From NCBI GenBank assembly GCA_947167125.1, contig CAMVGT010000009.1, positions 1-55,121 of the forward strand: a DNA stretch of 55,121 nucleotides. Direction: 5' to 3'. The notes below the pieces were generated by a model. That model had not been told where the DNA came from. It saw only the letters and a program-made list of their open reading frames with translations, and did no database searches. Both the position numbers and the translations under genes were made by a program. Shown here in pieces: positions 33,591-42,900 of this stretch; the stretch's first letter is position 1, and each line of letters begins with the position of its first letter. Source of the DNA: an uncultured Erysipelotrichaceae bacterium (GTDB lineage: Bacteria > Bacillota_I > Bacilli_A > Erysipelotrichales > Erysipelotrichaceae).

Positions 33591-35858
33591 ATGATTATTA
33601 TTCCTGTATATAATCAGGTCATTCTGCCTGATTCCAATATTTTCCTTCCTCTTGACCGGATGCGTTCGGCATCCAGTTCATCTCCTTCCGCTAACGAGAA
33701 GGTGATGTTCCTGTTCCAGAAAAGACAGGAACAGAGATTTACAGAAGACAGCTTCTATCCGATCGGCGTTGTCGGCTTTGTTGCCCAGACCGCGATCCAG
33801 AATATGGTTGTGGTCCATACAGTTCAGAGAGTCAATGTTGAAAATGTAACTGTCAGGGCAGATCACAGTCTTTCCGTCAATGTTTTCCGCAGACCGGATA
33901 TTGAAGATATCGGCGCAAATGAGGAAAAGGCGCATCTGGAAGACGCAAAGCAGTCGCTGCGCAGAATCCTGGCGTCCTATCCATGGGGCAATCAGGTGAT
34001 TCCGCTTCTGAACCAGGTCAGTTCGCTTTCCGAAATCATCTGCATGGTTTCCTTATGGATCAATATCACGCCGGAAGAAAAATATCTGCTTGCGGCGGAA
34101 GACTCCCGCAAGGCAAGAACAGAAAAGATCGAGAAGGTGCTGTTTGAATATCTCGAACTTGCGAAAGTGACCAGCGAAGCCCAGTCCGCACAGAATGAGG
34201 AATACAAAAACGCATACCGTGAATCGGCAATCCGCAAGCAGATGGAATATCTGCAGAAGGAACTGGATGAGATGCATCCGGAAAATGTTTCCGACCTGCG
34301 CAGACTTGAACTCAAGGTGCAGGAATGCCATATGAACGCGGATGCCCGCAAGGAAGCGGACAAGGTTCTTTCCCGTCTCAAGCAGGATGGCAAGAACAGT
34401 CCGGAATACGGCATGCTGTATGACTATCTCGATTTCATTACCAATCTGCAGTGGGAACACAGCGAACCGCAACGGATTGATCTGGAAGAAGCGGAGCAGG
34501 TGCTGGAAGAAGACCATTTCGGTCTCGAACAGGTCAAAAAGAGAATCATTCAGCAGATTGCAGTCATGAATCTGAAGAAAACACAGTCCGGTTCAATCCT
34601 TCTGTTTGTCGGTGCTCCCGGTACCGGCAAGACCAGTATCGGCCAGTCCATCGCCAGGGCAACACACCGCAAATATGTCAGAGTATCGCTCGGCGGTTCA
34701 CGCGATGAAGCGGATATCCGCGGACACAGAAGAACCTATATCGGCGCAATGCCGGGAAGAATCATGGACGGTATCGCCAAGAGCGGCGTTTCCAATCCGG
34801 TCATGGTGCTGGATGAAGTGGATAAACTGTCGGTTTCCCTGAACGGCGATCCTTCTTCCGCATTGCTGGAAGTTCTGGATCCGGAACAGAACAGCACGTT
34901 TACGGACCATTACATGAATGTTCCGTATGATCTTTCCGATGTTCTCTTCATCTGCACTGCCAATACAACCGACACCATCCCCCAGCCGCTTTTGGACCGA
35001 ATGGAAGTGATCCGCTTCAACGGCTATACAATCGCTGAAAAATTTGAAATCGCAAAGCGGCATCTGCTTCCCAAGGCAATGGAGAAAACCGGCATCAGCC
35101 GTGAACATCTGGAAGTCAGCGATGAAGCGATCCGCACAGCGATTTCAGACTACACTATGGAAGGCGGCGTCAGAGGCCTGAAGAAAGTGATGGAAACCCT
35201 CTGCCGCTCAGCCGCGGTTGAGATCGCAAAGAATCCGGACGTCTGTGTCAAAGTGGATGAGCATACACTGCGCGATTATCTGGAAGGCAGACCGATTCAT
35301 CATGAAAGAATCAGCGAACCGGGAAGGGCAGGCATTGTGACAGGCCTTGCCTGGACACCGGTCGGCGGTGAAATTCTCTTCATTGAAACGATGTTCACCA
35401 AAGGAAACGGCAAGATCACCGTCACCGGTCAGCTTGGCGATGTCATGAAAGAATCAGCCCAGATTGCAATCTCCATTGTCCGCAGTCTCTATCCTGAAAA
35501 AGCGGAACTGTTTGAAAAGAATGACCTGCATATCCATGTGCCAAGCGGGGCCGTCAAAAAAGACGGGCCTTCCGCCGGTATTACACTTGTGACAGCGATT
35601 GCGTCACTGGTGACGCAGAAACCGGTCAGACCGACATTGGCAATGACCGGTGAAATCTCGCTGCGCTCTCTCGTCATGCCGATCGGCGGCCTGCCTGAGA
35701 AACTGATGGCAGCCGAACGGGCAGGTGTGAAGACTGTTCTGATTCCGTATGAAAATGAAGAAGATTTACGTGATGTTCCTGAAGAAATCAAAGGAAAGCT
35801 TGAAATTATTCCGGTCAGGGATGTGGCACAGGTTCTGAAAATTGCCGGAATTGAATAA
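33591..35858 (+). CDS. lon: Lon protease (LonA type), ATP-dependent
   Basis: 755 residues from ATG 33591 with AAGGAGG at 33576-33582. N-terminal substrate domain (about 1-200), coiled coil (about 200-245), AAA+ ATPase with Walker A GAPGTGKT (341-348) and Walker B MVLDEVDK, and a protease domain with catalytic Ser661 in KDGPSAGIT and Lys704 in LPEKLMAAERAG. Degrades damaged and regulatory proteins in the cytosol. Control by a dedicated adjacent TetR regulator in place of the usual heat-shock repressor is the unusual point. Confidence 0.96.
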   Translation: MIIIPVYNQVILPDSNIFLPLDRMRSASSSSPSANEKVMFLFQKRQEQRFTEDSFYPIGVVGFVAQTAIQNMVVVHTVQRVNVENVTVRADHSLSVNVFRRPDIEDIGANEEKAHLEDAKQSLRRILASYPWGNQVIPLLNQVSSLSEIICMVSLWINITPEEKYLLAAEDSRKARTEKIEKVLFEYLELAKVTSEAQSAQNEEYKNAYRESAIRKQMEYLQKELDEMHPENVSDLRRLELKVQECHMNADARKEADKVLSRLKQDGKNSPEYGMLYDYLDFITNLQWEHSEPQRIDLEEAEQVLEEDHFGLEQVKKRIIQQIAVMNLKKTQSGSILLFVGAPGTGKTSIGQSIARATHRKYVRVSLGGSRDEADIRGHRRTYIGAMPGRIMDGIAKSGVSNPVMVLDEVDKLSVSLNGDPSSALLEVLDPEQNSTFTDHYMNVPYDLSDVLFICTANTTDTIPQPLLDRMEVIRFNGYTIAEKFEIAKRHLLPKAMEKTGISREHLEVSDEAIRTAISDYTMEGGVRGLKKVMETLCRSAAVEIAKNPDVCVKVDEHTLRDYLEGRPIHHERISEPGRAGIVTGLAWTPVGGEILFIETMFTKGNGKITVTGQLGDVMKESAQIAISIVRSLYPEKAELFEKNDLHIHVPSGAVKKDGPSAGITLVTAIASLVTQKPVRPTLAMTGEISLRSLVMPIGGLPEKLMAAERAGVKTVLIPYENEEDLRDVPEEIKGKLEIIPVRDVAQVLKIAGIE

Positions 35859-35878
35859 TCGTTCATATCAGTGATGTA

Positions 35879-35903
35879 AGCCAGCCTGAACCGGCTGGCT
35901 TTT
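35879..35903 (+). terminator. Intrinsic terminator of lon
   Basis: AGCCAGCC (35879-35886), 6-nt loop, GGCTGGCT (35893-35900), then T4. Confidence 0.9.
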
Positions 35904-35961
35904 ATATGTATTCTCTGCTGTGATAAAATAAAGCCGTCTGATTGAATGACCCGGGGATTAT

Positions 35962-37446
35962 ATGAGTGAAAGAAAAGATGAAAAAAGATCGGAACATAAG
36001 AATTTCTTCAATCATTCCGGTGAAATCAGCCTGAATGACAATTTCCGCTTTCTCAAAAGAAGGCAAAGGCTGATGGAAAAAATAACCGGCTCTTCTCATC
36101 CTGGAAGAATTCTGATTGCGGCTTTTGCGGTTCTGATTGTCATCGGTTCCCTGCTGCTGAGCACACCGCCTGCCAATGCGGCGGAACATGTCTCCTATAT
36201 CAATCATCTGTTTACAGCTGTCAGCGCAGTCTGTGTGACCGGACTGTCAACAGTGACTGCTGCGACGCAGTACACCACATTCGGAAAGGTGATCCTGATC
36301 ATTCTGATGGAACTCGGCGGGCTCGGCCCGATGACGGTTGTCGCTGTCTTTCTTGCCAATAGACGGAAGCGCATGGCAATGTCGGAAAAGAAATTCTTCG
36401 CGGCAGCTTCAGGCAAAAGCAATCTTCATGATGTACCGCGCTATATCCGCCGGATTTTCCTCTATACATTTGTTTTTGAACTGGCCGGATTCATTCTTCT
36501 CAGCTTCCGCATGACGGAAGTGTACGGGCTGAAAACAGGCCTTTTCAATGCATTGTTTCTCTCTGTTTCCGCATTCACCAATGCCGGATTTGATCCGATC
36601 GGCTCCAGCAGCCTTCTTGCGTACGCTGCAGATCCGCTGGTCAATCTGACGGTCATGACATTGATCATTTTCGGCGGTCTTGGTTTCGTGGTGTGGTTTG
36701 AACTGTATGATCTGCTGAAATCCAGATTTGTCAAAGGTAACGGGATTGTCCGCAGACATACCTATCTTTCCGTTCATGCAAAAACAGTGCTGAAAATGAC
36801 AGTTTCCCTTCTGTTTTCCGGTGCGGTGCTCTTCTATGTTTTTGAAAGCGAAAACAGCGGCACGATTGCCGGTCTTGACGGATTGGACAGAATGCTGATC
36901 TGCCTCTTTCAGTCCGTGACGCTGCGGACAGCCGGTTTTGCGACAGTGAATTTCGGCCGCTGTACCAGACCGATGCTGATGATCATGTGTTTCTACATGC
37001 TGACCGGAGGTTCCCCGGGCGGAACCGCAGGCGGTATGAAAACAACAACAGTCGCCGTTCTGTCGGCGACTGCTTCCAATACATTAAAGGGAAATCAGAA
37101 TGATGCGATGATCTCAAACAGGAGAATTTCACCGGAAATGCTGAAACAGGCTTTTGTTGTTCTTTACCTGTATCTTGCAACATTGTTCATTTCCCTGATT
37201 CTGCTGACCGTATTCGAACCGGGGCAGGATCTGCTGCTGCTTGTTTTTGAAGCTTTTTCGGCAATCGGAACAGTCGGCATTTCTGCCGGGATCACTTCAT
37301 CCCTTTCGACGGGAGGCAGATTTGTGATCATGATGCTGATGTTTATCGGCAGACTCGGTCCGCTGAGTATCTATACGGCATTCCAGAAAGAAAAGAAAAT
37401 CATTACCCATGTCACATATCCGGATGCGGATATCATGATCGGTTAG
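35962..37446 (+). CDS. ktrB: TrkH/KtrB-type potassium uptake channel
   Basis: 494 residues with a charged N-terminal tail of about 45 residues before the first membrane segment. Four P-loop/membrane repeats of the Trk/Ktr/HKT family with selectivity-filter glycines seen in VCVTGLST, FTNAGFDPI, TLRTAGFAT and AIGTVGISAG. The membrane pore of a K+ (possibly Na+-coupled) uptake system; the RCK partner follows after 12 nt. No c-di-AMP riboswitch is visible in the 103-bp gap upstream. Confidence 0.94.
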   Translation: MSERKDEKRSEHKNFFNHSGEISLNDNFRFLKRRQRLMEKITGSSHPGRILIAAFAVLIVIGSLLLSTPPANAAEHVSYINHLFTAVSAVCVTGLSTVTAATQYTTFGKVILIILMELGGLGPMTVVAVFLANRRKRMAMSEKKFFAAASGKSNLHDVPRYIRRIFLYTFVFELAGFILLSFRMTEVYGLKTGLFNALFLSVSAFTNAGFDPIGSSSLLAYAADPLVNLTVMTLIIFGGLGFVVWFELYDLLKSRFVKGNGIVRRHTYLSVHAKTVLKMTVSLLFSGAVLFYVFESENSGTIAGLDGLDRMLICLFQSVTLRTAGFATVNFGRCTRPMLMIMCFYMLTGGSPGGTAGGMKTTTVAVLSATASNTLKGNQNDAMISNRRISPEMLKQAFVVLYLYLATLFISLILLTVFEPGQDLLLLVFEAFSAIGTVGISAGITSSLSTGGRFVIMMLMFIGRLGPLSIYTAFQKEKKIITHVTYPDADIMIG

Positions 37447-37458
37447 GGAGGAAAATAT

Positions 37459-38127
37459 ATGTCAGAGTCCAGTTCAAATCTGTTCGCAGTCATCGGAATG
37501 GGAAATTTCGGTGCGTCGATTGCCAGAACAATGGCAAATGCCGGCGGAGACGTGATTGCGATTGACAAAGATATGCTCATCATTCAGGAGCTTGCGGAAA
37601 CCGTACCCAATGCGATCTGCGCAGATTCCAGGGACATTGAAATGCTGAAAGAAGCAGGTGTGCAGGATGCGGATACGGTCATTGTCGCGATCGGCTCGCA
37701 CATGGAAGATGCAGTGGAAACCATTCTGAATCTGAAGGAACTCGGGATTAAGAATATCATCGCCAAAGCCAACAGTGTCCGCTATGGCTATGTCATGGAA
37801 CGGGTCGGAGCGGATACCGTCATCGAACCCGAAAATGAAATGGGGCAGAGAATTGCGATTTCATTGATGAATCCGAAGATCCGCGATATCTACCAGATGA
37901 ATGATGACTTCGCAATCATGGAAATCGTGACACCCGAACTCTGGCGCGGAAGGGAACTGCGGCAGCTGAATCTGCGGGAACTGTATGGTGTCAATGTCAT
38001 CGGACTTCGAAAAGCAAATGAGAAGCGTGTCGATATCAACATCAGTGCCAATACCGTTCTGCACGATGATGATTTCCTTGTCATTGCGGCCGATGCAACA
38101 AGGATTGCTTCGCTGAATCTGGACTGA
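37459..38127 (+). CDS. ktrA: KtrA/TrkA-type RCK regulatory subunit
   Basis: 222 residues. Rossmann RCK_N domain with GMGNFGASIA (near 13-22), ending the second strand with the acidic IDKD, then an RCK_C domain (about 140-222; ELWRGRELRQLNLRELYGVNVIGL). Binds ATP/ADP and c-di-AMP in homologues and gates KtrB. GGGAGG Shine-Dalgarno 12 nt after ktrB, so the two genes form an operon. Confidence 0.95.
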   Translation: MSESSSNLFAVIGMGNFGASIARTMANAGGDVIAIDKDMLIIQELAETVPNAICADSRDIEMLKEAGVQDADTVIVAIGSHMEDAVETILNLKELGIKNIIAKANSVRYGYVMERVGADTVIEPENEMGQRIAISLMNPKIRDIYQMNDDFAIMEIVTPELWRGRELRQLNLRELYGVNVIGLRKANEKRVDINISANTVLHDDDFLVIAADATRIASLNLD

Positions 38128-38199
38128 CAGACAGCAGTTTATTAGAAATACTTATCTGTTTTCTCCATATCCTTGTGCTAATATATTTTCACTGGGAAA

Positions 38200-38218
38200 A
38201 TGACATTTGTCATATTAT
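38200..38218 (+). promoter_or_regulatory. tetR/lon-like palindrome and -10 box before the RpiR-like pair
   Basis: ATGACATTTGTCAT (38200-38213) has the same TGACA-N2-TGTCA core as the two tetR/lon operators. Its last T is the first base of TATTAT (38213-38218), a likely -10 nine bases before the ATG at 38228. A protein bound there would block this promoter. Confidence 0.55.
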
Positions 38219-38227
38219 AGGTGTACG

Positions 38228-38989
38228 ATGAATACATTAATATCCATCCTGCTTACAATCCTCAACAACATCAGAACGGATAACACAACCGGGGAAATTG
38301 TCAGACAGATCCTGCTTTCATATCAGGATTTTAAAAATATGAAGGCTTCCGATCTGGCGCAGAAGAGCTTCTGCAACACATCGACTGTCAACCGCTTCTG
38401 CAAGAGCCTCGGTTTTTCGTCGTTCAATGATATGAAAGCCTTCATGGTATCCAGCCGCAGCGTCAGACGCTCGCAGCTGGAACATCATATGGAAATCACA
38501 GACGCTGAAGCGATTCTGAACAGCATTTCCAATTACAATCAGGATTTCAGCATTGAACGGTTCAAGGATGAATGCGGACGGATCAACGAAATGATCGCGT
38601 CAGCGCCGCGTACGGTTGTGATCGGAGCAGTATTTCCGGAAGCACTGACCTTCCATTATCAGGAAGATATGCTGGAAATGGGAAAATGCGTTTATAATGC
38701 ACCGCTGTCAAGAAAACTGGAAGTCCCAAATGAAGACCCGGAGGCTGTGATCATCCTGATCACATTCACGGGAAGGCTGATCAATTACTGCCGCAGCGAA
38801 TATACGGAACTCTGCAGCAGATTCAGAAAAGTCATCCTGATTACCGGAAATGAGGAAATCGTTCCGGAGAGTGAGGAAGGACTGATTCTGCATCTTCCTT
38901 TTGCGGGTGATGATGAAGCGAGCAACGCGGTATTTGTCGAAATCATGAGATATCTGAAATACCGCTACTATATGGAATACAGGAAATAA
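38228..38989 (+). CDS. RpiR/MurR-family regulator with SIS-like domain (first of a pair)
   Basis: 253 residues from ATG 38228 (AGGTG 5 nt upstream). N-terminal RpiR HTH (KASDLAQKSFCNTSTVNRFCKSLGFSSFNDMKAFM, residues about 38-73) and a C-terminal SIS-like sugar-phosphate domain (about 100-253). Members sense phosphosugars and control sugar use genes. The second regulator follows after 4 nt and the giant esterase gene after that; this context suggests the pair controls that gene. The SIS glycine/serine signatures are weak. Confidence 0.85.
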   Translation: MNTLISILLTILNNIRTDNTTGEIVRQILLSYQDFKNMKASDLAQKSFCNTSTVNRFCKSLGFSSFNDMKAFMVSSRSVRRSQLEHHMEITDAEAILNSISNYNQDFSIERFKDECGRINEMIASAPRTVVIGAVFPEALTFHYQEDMLEMGKCVYNAPLSRKLEVPNEDPEAVIILITFTGRLINYCRSEYTELCSRFRKVILITGNEEIVPESEEGLILHLPFAGDDEASNAVFVEIMRYLKYRYYMEYRK

Positions 38990-38993
38990 TCAT

Positions 38994-39785
38994 ATGTATA
39001 TCGTTGAACACATTGAGAATCTGTACGCAAGCGCGAAATACGGCTCTGCCGATTATGAAATCGCGTGCTTTCTTCTGATGAATATCGAGCGCCTGGACAG
39101 AATTACTCTGACTGAGATTGCGAAGGCAACCGGATGTCCCAAGTCAACAGTCTCGGCCTTTTTCTCTGCCTACGGCCTCCCCGGCGGATTCAGCGCTTTT
39201 CAGCGTTCACTGCAGACCGAATTCGGCGTCAAGAATCTTGCGATCAGCCGCCATGTGGAAATGTGCAGAAGCCTGTCGGAAAAGATGCATGCCTTCCGGG
39301 CAGTGGATGAAAATGATATCAAGCGGCTGGCTGCAGCTGCATTGAACAGCGATAAATTCCTGATTGTCGGCACAGTCCGCTACCGGGATATCTTTTATAC
39401 ATTGATTTATTATCTGAGACTTCTCGGCATCTATGCCCGCTATATTCCCAATTCCGATCTCAATACAGCAGGGGATCTGTTTGAAACAGCCACTGCAGAC
39501 AAGAAGATTCTTTTCCTTGTGCCTTCAGATTCCTATACGGAATTTGTTTATAAAACTGAAAGCGCGCCGCAGTTTTCCGACTCCTACCGGAAGATCAGAG
39601 GAGAGCGCTATTACCTCTGCCGGGCGAATGATCCGTCTGCACCGAAAGAAAATGTATTCCTTTTTAATCCGGCATCCAATCCATATGAATGGATTCTGTC
39701 TATGATGGTTTTTTCTGCAGATCTGTTCACAGAATGTGCATCAAGGGGTAATATTGAATCAGCAAGATCTATCTACGTACTGTAA
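38994..39785 (+). CDS. RpiR-like regulator with degenerate SIS domain (second of a pair)
   Basis: 263 residues. N-terminal HTH of the RpiR type (ITLTEIAKATGCPKSTVSAFFSAYGLPGGFSAFQRSL, near 37-71) and a C-terminal domain with the SIS position and a Rossmann-like FLIVGTVRYRD, but without the serine-rich phosphosugar loop. It is clearly related to its neighbour in layout and poorly conserved in sequence. Two such genes in tandem may encode a heteromeric regulator. No terminator is evident before the esterase leader. Confidence 0.8.
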   Translation: MYIVEHIENLYASAKYGSADYEIACFLLMNIERLDRITLTEIAKATGCPKSTVSAFFSAYGLPGGFSAFQRSLQTEFGVKNLAISRHVEMCRSLSEKMHAFRAVDENDIKRLAAAALNSDKFLIVGTVRYRDIFYTLIYYLRLLGIYARYIPNSDLNTAGDLFETATADKKILFLVPSDSYTEFVYKTESAPQFSDSYRKIRGERYYLCRANDPSAPKENVFLFNPASNPYEWILSMMVFSADLFTECASRGNIESARSIYVL

Positions 39786-39803
39786 GCATACATCATTTTA
39801 TAA

Positions 39804-39855
39804 TTGTTCAAAAAAATTGAACAACGGCCGTAATATGGCAAAGTAAACGCTTACA
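39804..39855 (+). promoter_or_regulatory. cre-like site and 8-bp inverted repeat upstream of the giant esterase gene
   Basis: On the minus strand TGTAAGCGTTTACT (39855-39842) matches the CcpA cre consensus TGWAARCGYTWNCW at every position. Just before it, TTGTTCAA (39804-39811), five A, TTGAACAA (39817-39824) is a perfect inverted repeat and may bind the RpiR-like proteins. The -10 is uncertain (TAGTAT at 39865-39870 is one candidate). The 190-bp region from 39786 holds no other feature I can name. Confidence 0.65.
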
Positions 39856-39975
39856 TTGCGATGGTAGTATTGTATCAGCAGGCAAATGCAGAAAGGGGGG
39901 ACAGATTGTAATTACTTGCCTGAAGATTTTTCGCCACTACATAATTCTAGTTTTAATTTTGGAGGAGTCTAAAGC

Positions 39976-42900
39976 ATGTTAAATCTGAAGAAAATTGGAA
40001 TCAGCATGGTTGCTGCACTGATGGCTTTCTCATCCTCAGGAACAGTTGCATACGCAGAAGAAGCAGCTCCTGAAGAAGAAGTCGTTATTGAAGAAGCAGC
40101 CGAAGAAGTTTCCGAAACAGAAGAAATCGCAATCGAGGAAACTGAAGCTGAACCCGCAGCTGAAGTCGAAGCAGACGCAGAGATTACAGCTGAGGAAACT
40201 ACAGATGCTTATGAAGCCACATTTGCAGGTGTTGTAACAGATGCAGGTGAATATGTTGACTCAATGACCATTGATTTCGGTAATCAGACAATCTCTGGCC
40301 TTGATAAAGACACATTCAGTGTATATATGACATCGACAGTCGATTATGGCGCTGCCAAAGGTCAGCCGTATGCATATTTTGATGCATCGAAGCCGCTTCC
40401 TGTCGTTAAGACCGAAGTGGACGGCGGAACTGTCAAGGTCTATTTTGACCAGACAGCAGCTCCTGTACTGACATGGCTTGCAGAAGGCAGAAACTATCCC
40501 GCTATTCTTTCATTCACAATCGAACAGAACAAGCCGCTGCAGACAATTCTCGCTGACGGCAAGGCTCTCGACTTCACAGCTTCCTATTTCAGTGAAGCAA
40601 CAAGCTGGGCTGATCTTGAGAATGAAGAACTCGCTAAGTTTGAAAATGTCCAGGATGAAATCAACTATCAGTTCCACAAGGGAACAAATGATAAGCTGAT
40701 CGTCTTCTTCCATGGCAATGGCGAAGGCGACTTCCCGACAAAAGACACAAACAATAACGTTGCACAGATCCTCGCTAACAGAGGCGGTGCTGCTTGGGTA
40801 TCCGAGGCTCAGGAAGTCTTCGGTGATGCCAGCGTTATGGCATTCCAGGCACCGAACATGTGGTATTTCGCTATCAAAGACGGACTTCTGGCTCCGGTTT
40901 ATAACGAAATCCAGGCTGTAATTGCTGAAAACGGAATCAATCCGGATGAAGTATATCTGTCCGGCGCATCCGCTGGCGGATTCATGTCCACCAGAATGAT
41001 CATCGCTTACCCTGACCTGTTCAAGGCTGCAATGATCAACTGCCCTGCGCTCGATGCTGCAAACGCACGTTCAGATACAACAACAGCAATCCCGACAGAT
41101 TCTGAAATCGCATCCATCAAGGATTCCAAGACAGCGATCTGGCTGGTTCAGGGTGAAACAGACAGCTCCGTCGATCCTGAACTCTGCTCCAAGAGAATCT
41201 GGAACCTGATCACTGACGAGAGTGTCGTAACTGAAAAGACATATGAAGGAACAGCAGGAATCGCTTCCGGCTTCACAACATATGAAACAACAGACGGCAA
41301 GTACAAGCTCTCCCTGTATGAAACATTCGACCTGGGTGAAGTAACCGGTATCTCCGGCGAAAAGAGACTCGGCGGCAAACTGAAGTTCGCTGAAGACTAC
41401 GATCAGGACGGTGTTTTAACAGAAGTTAAGTACAGTGACCACTGGTCATGGATCTACACACTGAGAAACAACCCTGAAGCAGCAGATGGAAAGCACATCT
41501 GGAACTGGGCTGTTGACTATGAACCTGCAGTTGAAGTAACCGGCACACAGACTGTTGTCGTTACCGGCGATGACTGGGGTCCTGCAGTTGAAAAGACAGT
41601 TATCAAGACTGATGCTCCGATCGATGCTGAAAGCCTGATCCCTGCAAACTTCAAAGTTGTAGAAACCAAGGAAGTTCCGAACTGGGCTGCCGGCGGAGTA
41701 CCGACAACACAGACTGCAGAACGTAAGGTTCTCGATGTTTACGCATCCGATGAAAACGGAAACAAACTCGAAGGCGGCGAATATGTAGCAGTTGTTATGT
41801 ACATTTCCCCGAGCGAAGGTTCCCCGTTCTTCTATGAACTCGGCACCGGTTTCAACAGATGGGTTGACCAGTATAACCTGAAAGTAAATGCACAGGTCAC
41901 AACAGAAGGCAAGAAGGCTGAACTGACAGCTGACACAGACATTGACTTCTATGACAATGACATGTGGGTATCCGAAGTTGCTGACAAGTTCAATCAGGAT
42001 ACATTCACAGCTTCCGACAAGACACCGATCGTCTACGGCGAATTCGTTCCGAAAGACGGCGGACAGGACAAGGCTCTTGTTATCTGGCTGCACGGTGCAG
42101 GCGAAGGCACAAATAAGGGCAAGAACGATAACTACATCGATCTGCTCGGCAACGAAGTAACAGCATTTGCAGGCGAAGAATTCCAGAGCCTGTTCGGCGG
42201 CGCTTATGTGGTTACACCGCAGGCTCCGACAATGTGGATGGACGATGGCACAGGCGCATATCAGAGCGGCGACAAGGGTTCCGTATATGCTGATGCTCTC
42301 TTCGAATTCATTCAGAATTATGTAGATTCTCATCTCGATATTGACCCGAACAGAGTCATTATCGGCGGCTGCTCCAACGGCGGCTACATGACAATGGAAA
42401 TGATCCTGAAGCATCCGGATTACTTCTATAAGGCATTCCCGATCTGCGAAGCATTCGCTGATAAATTCATCACTGATGAACAGATCAAGGCACTGGCTGA
42501 GGGCGGCACGGGCATCTGGTTCACATTCGCAGACGCAGACACAACTGTAGATCCTACAGCAACATCCATCCCGACATACAACAGACTCGTTGAAGCTGGC
42601 GCAGACGTCCACAAGACACAGTGGGAAGATGTCCATGACACAACAGGCAGATTCGTTGATGCGGACGGCAATCCTTATGTCTATGCAGGACATTGGAGCT
42701 GGATCTACTTCGACAACAACTCTAACATCTGTGACGAACACGGCGAAAATGAGTGGGAGTGGCTCGCTGAAGTACCGGAAGGTGCAGGCCTGACAATCAG
42801 AGGCACTCAGAAGATCCGTATCACAGGCGATGACTGGGGCGCAGGCGTTGACCGTGCGATCCTCCACCTCACAAAGGAAATCGATCCGGAATCCGTCGCA

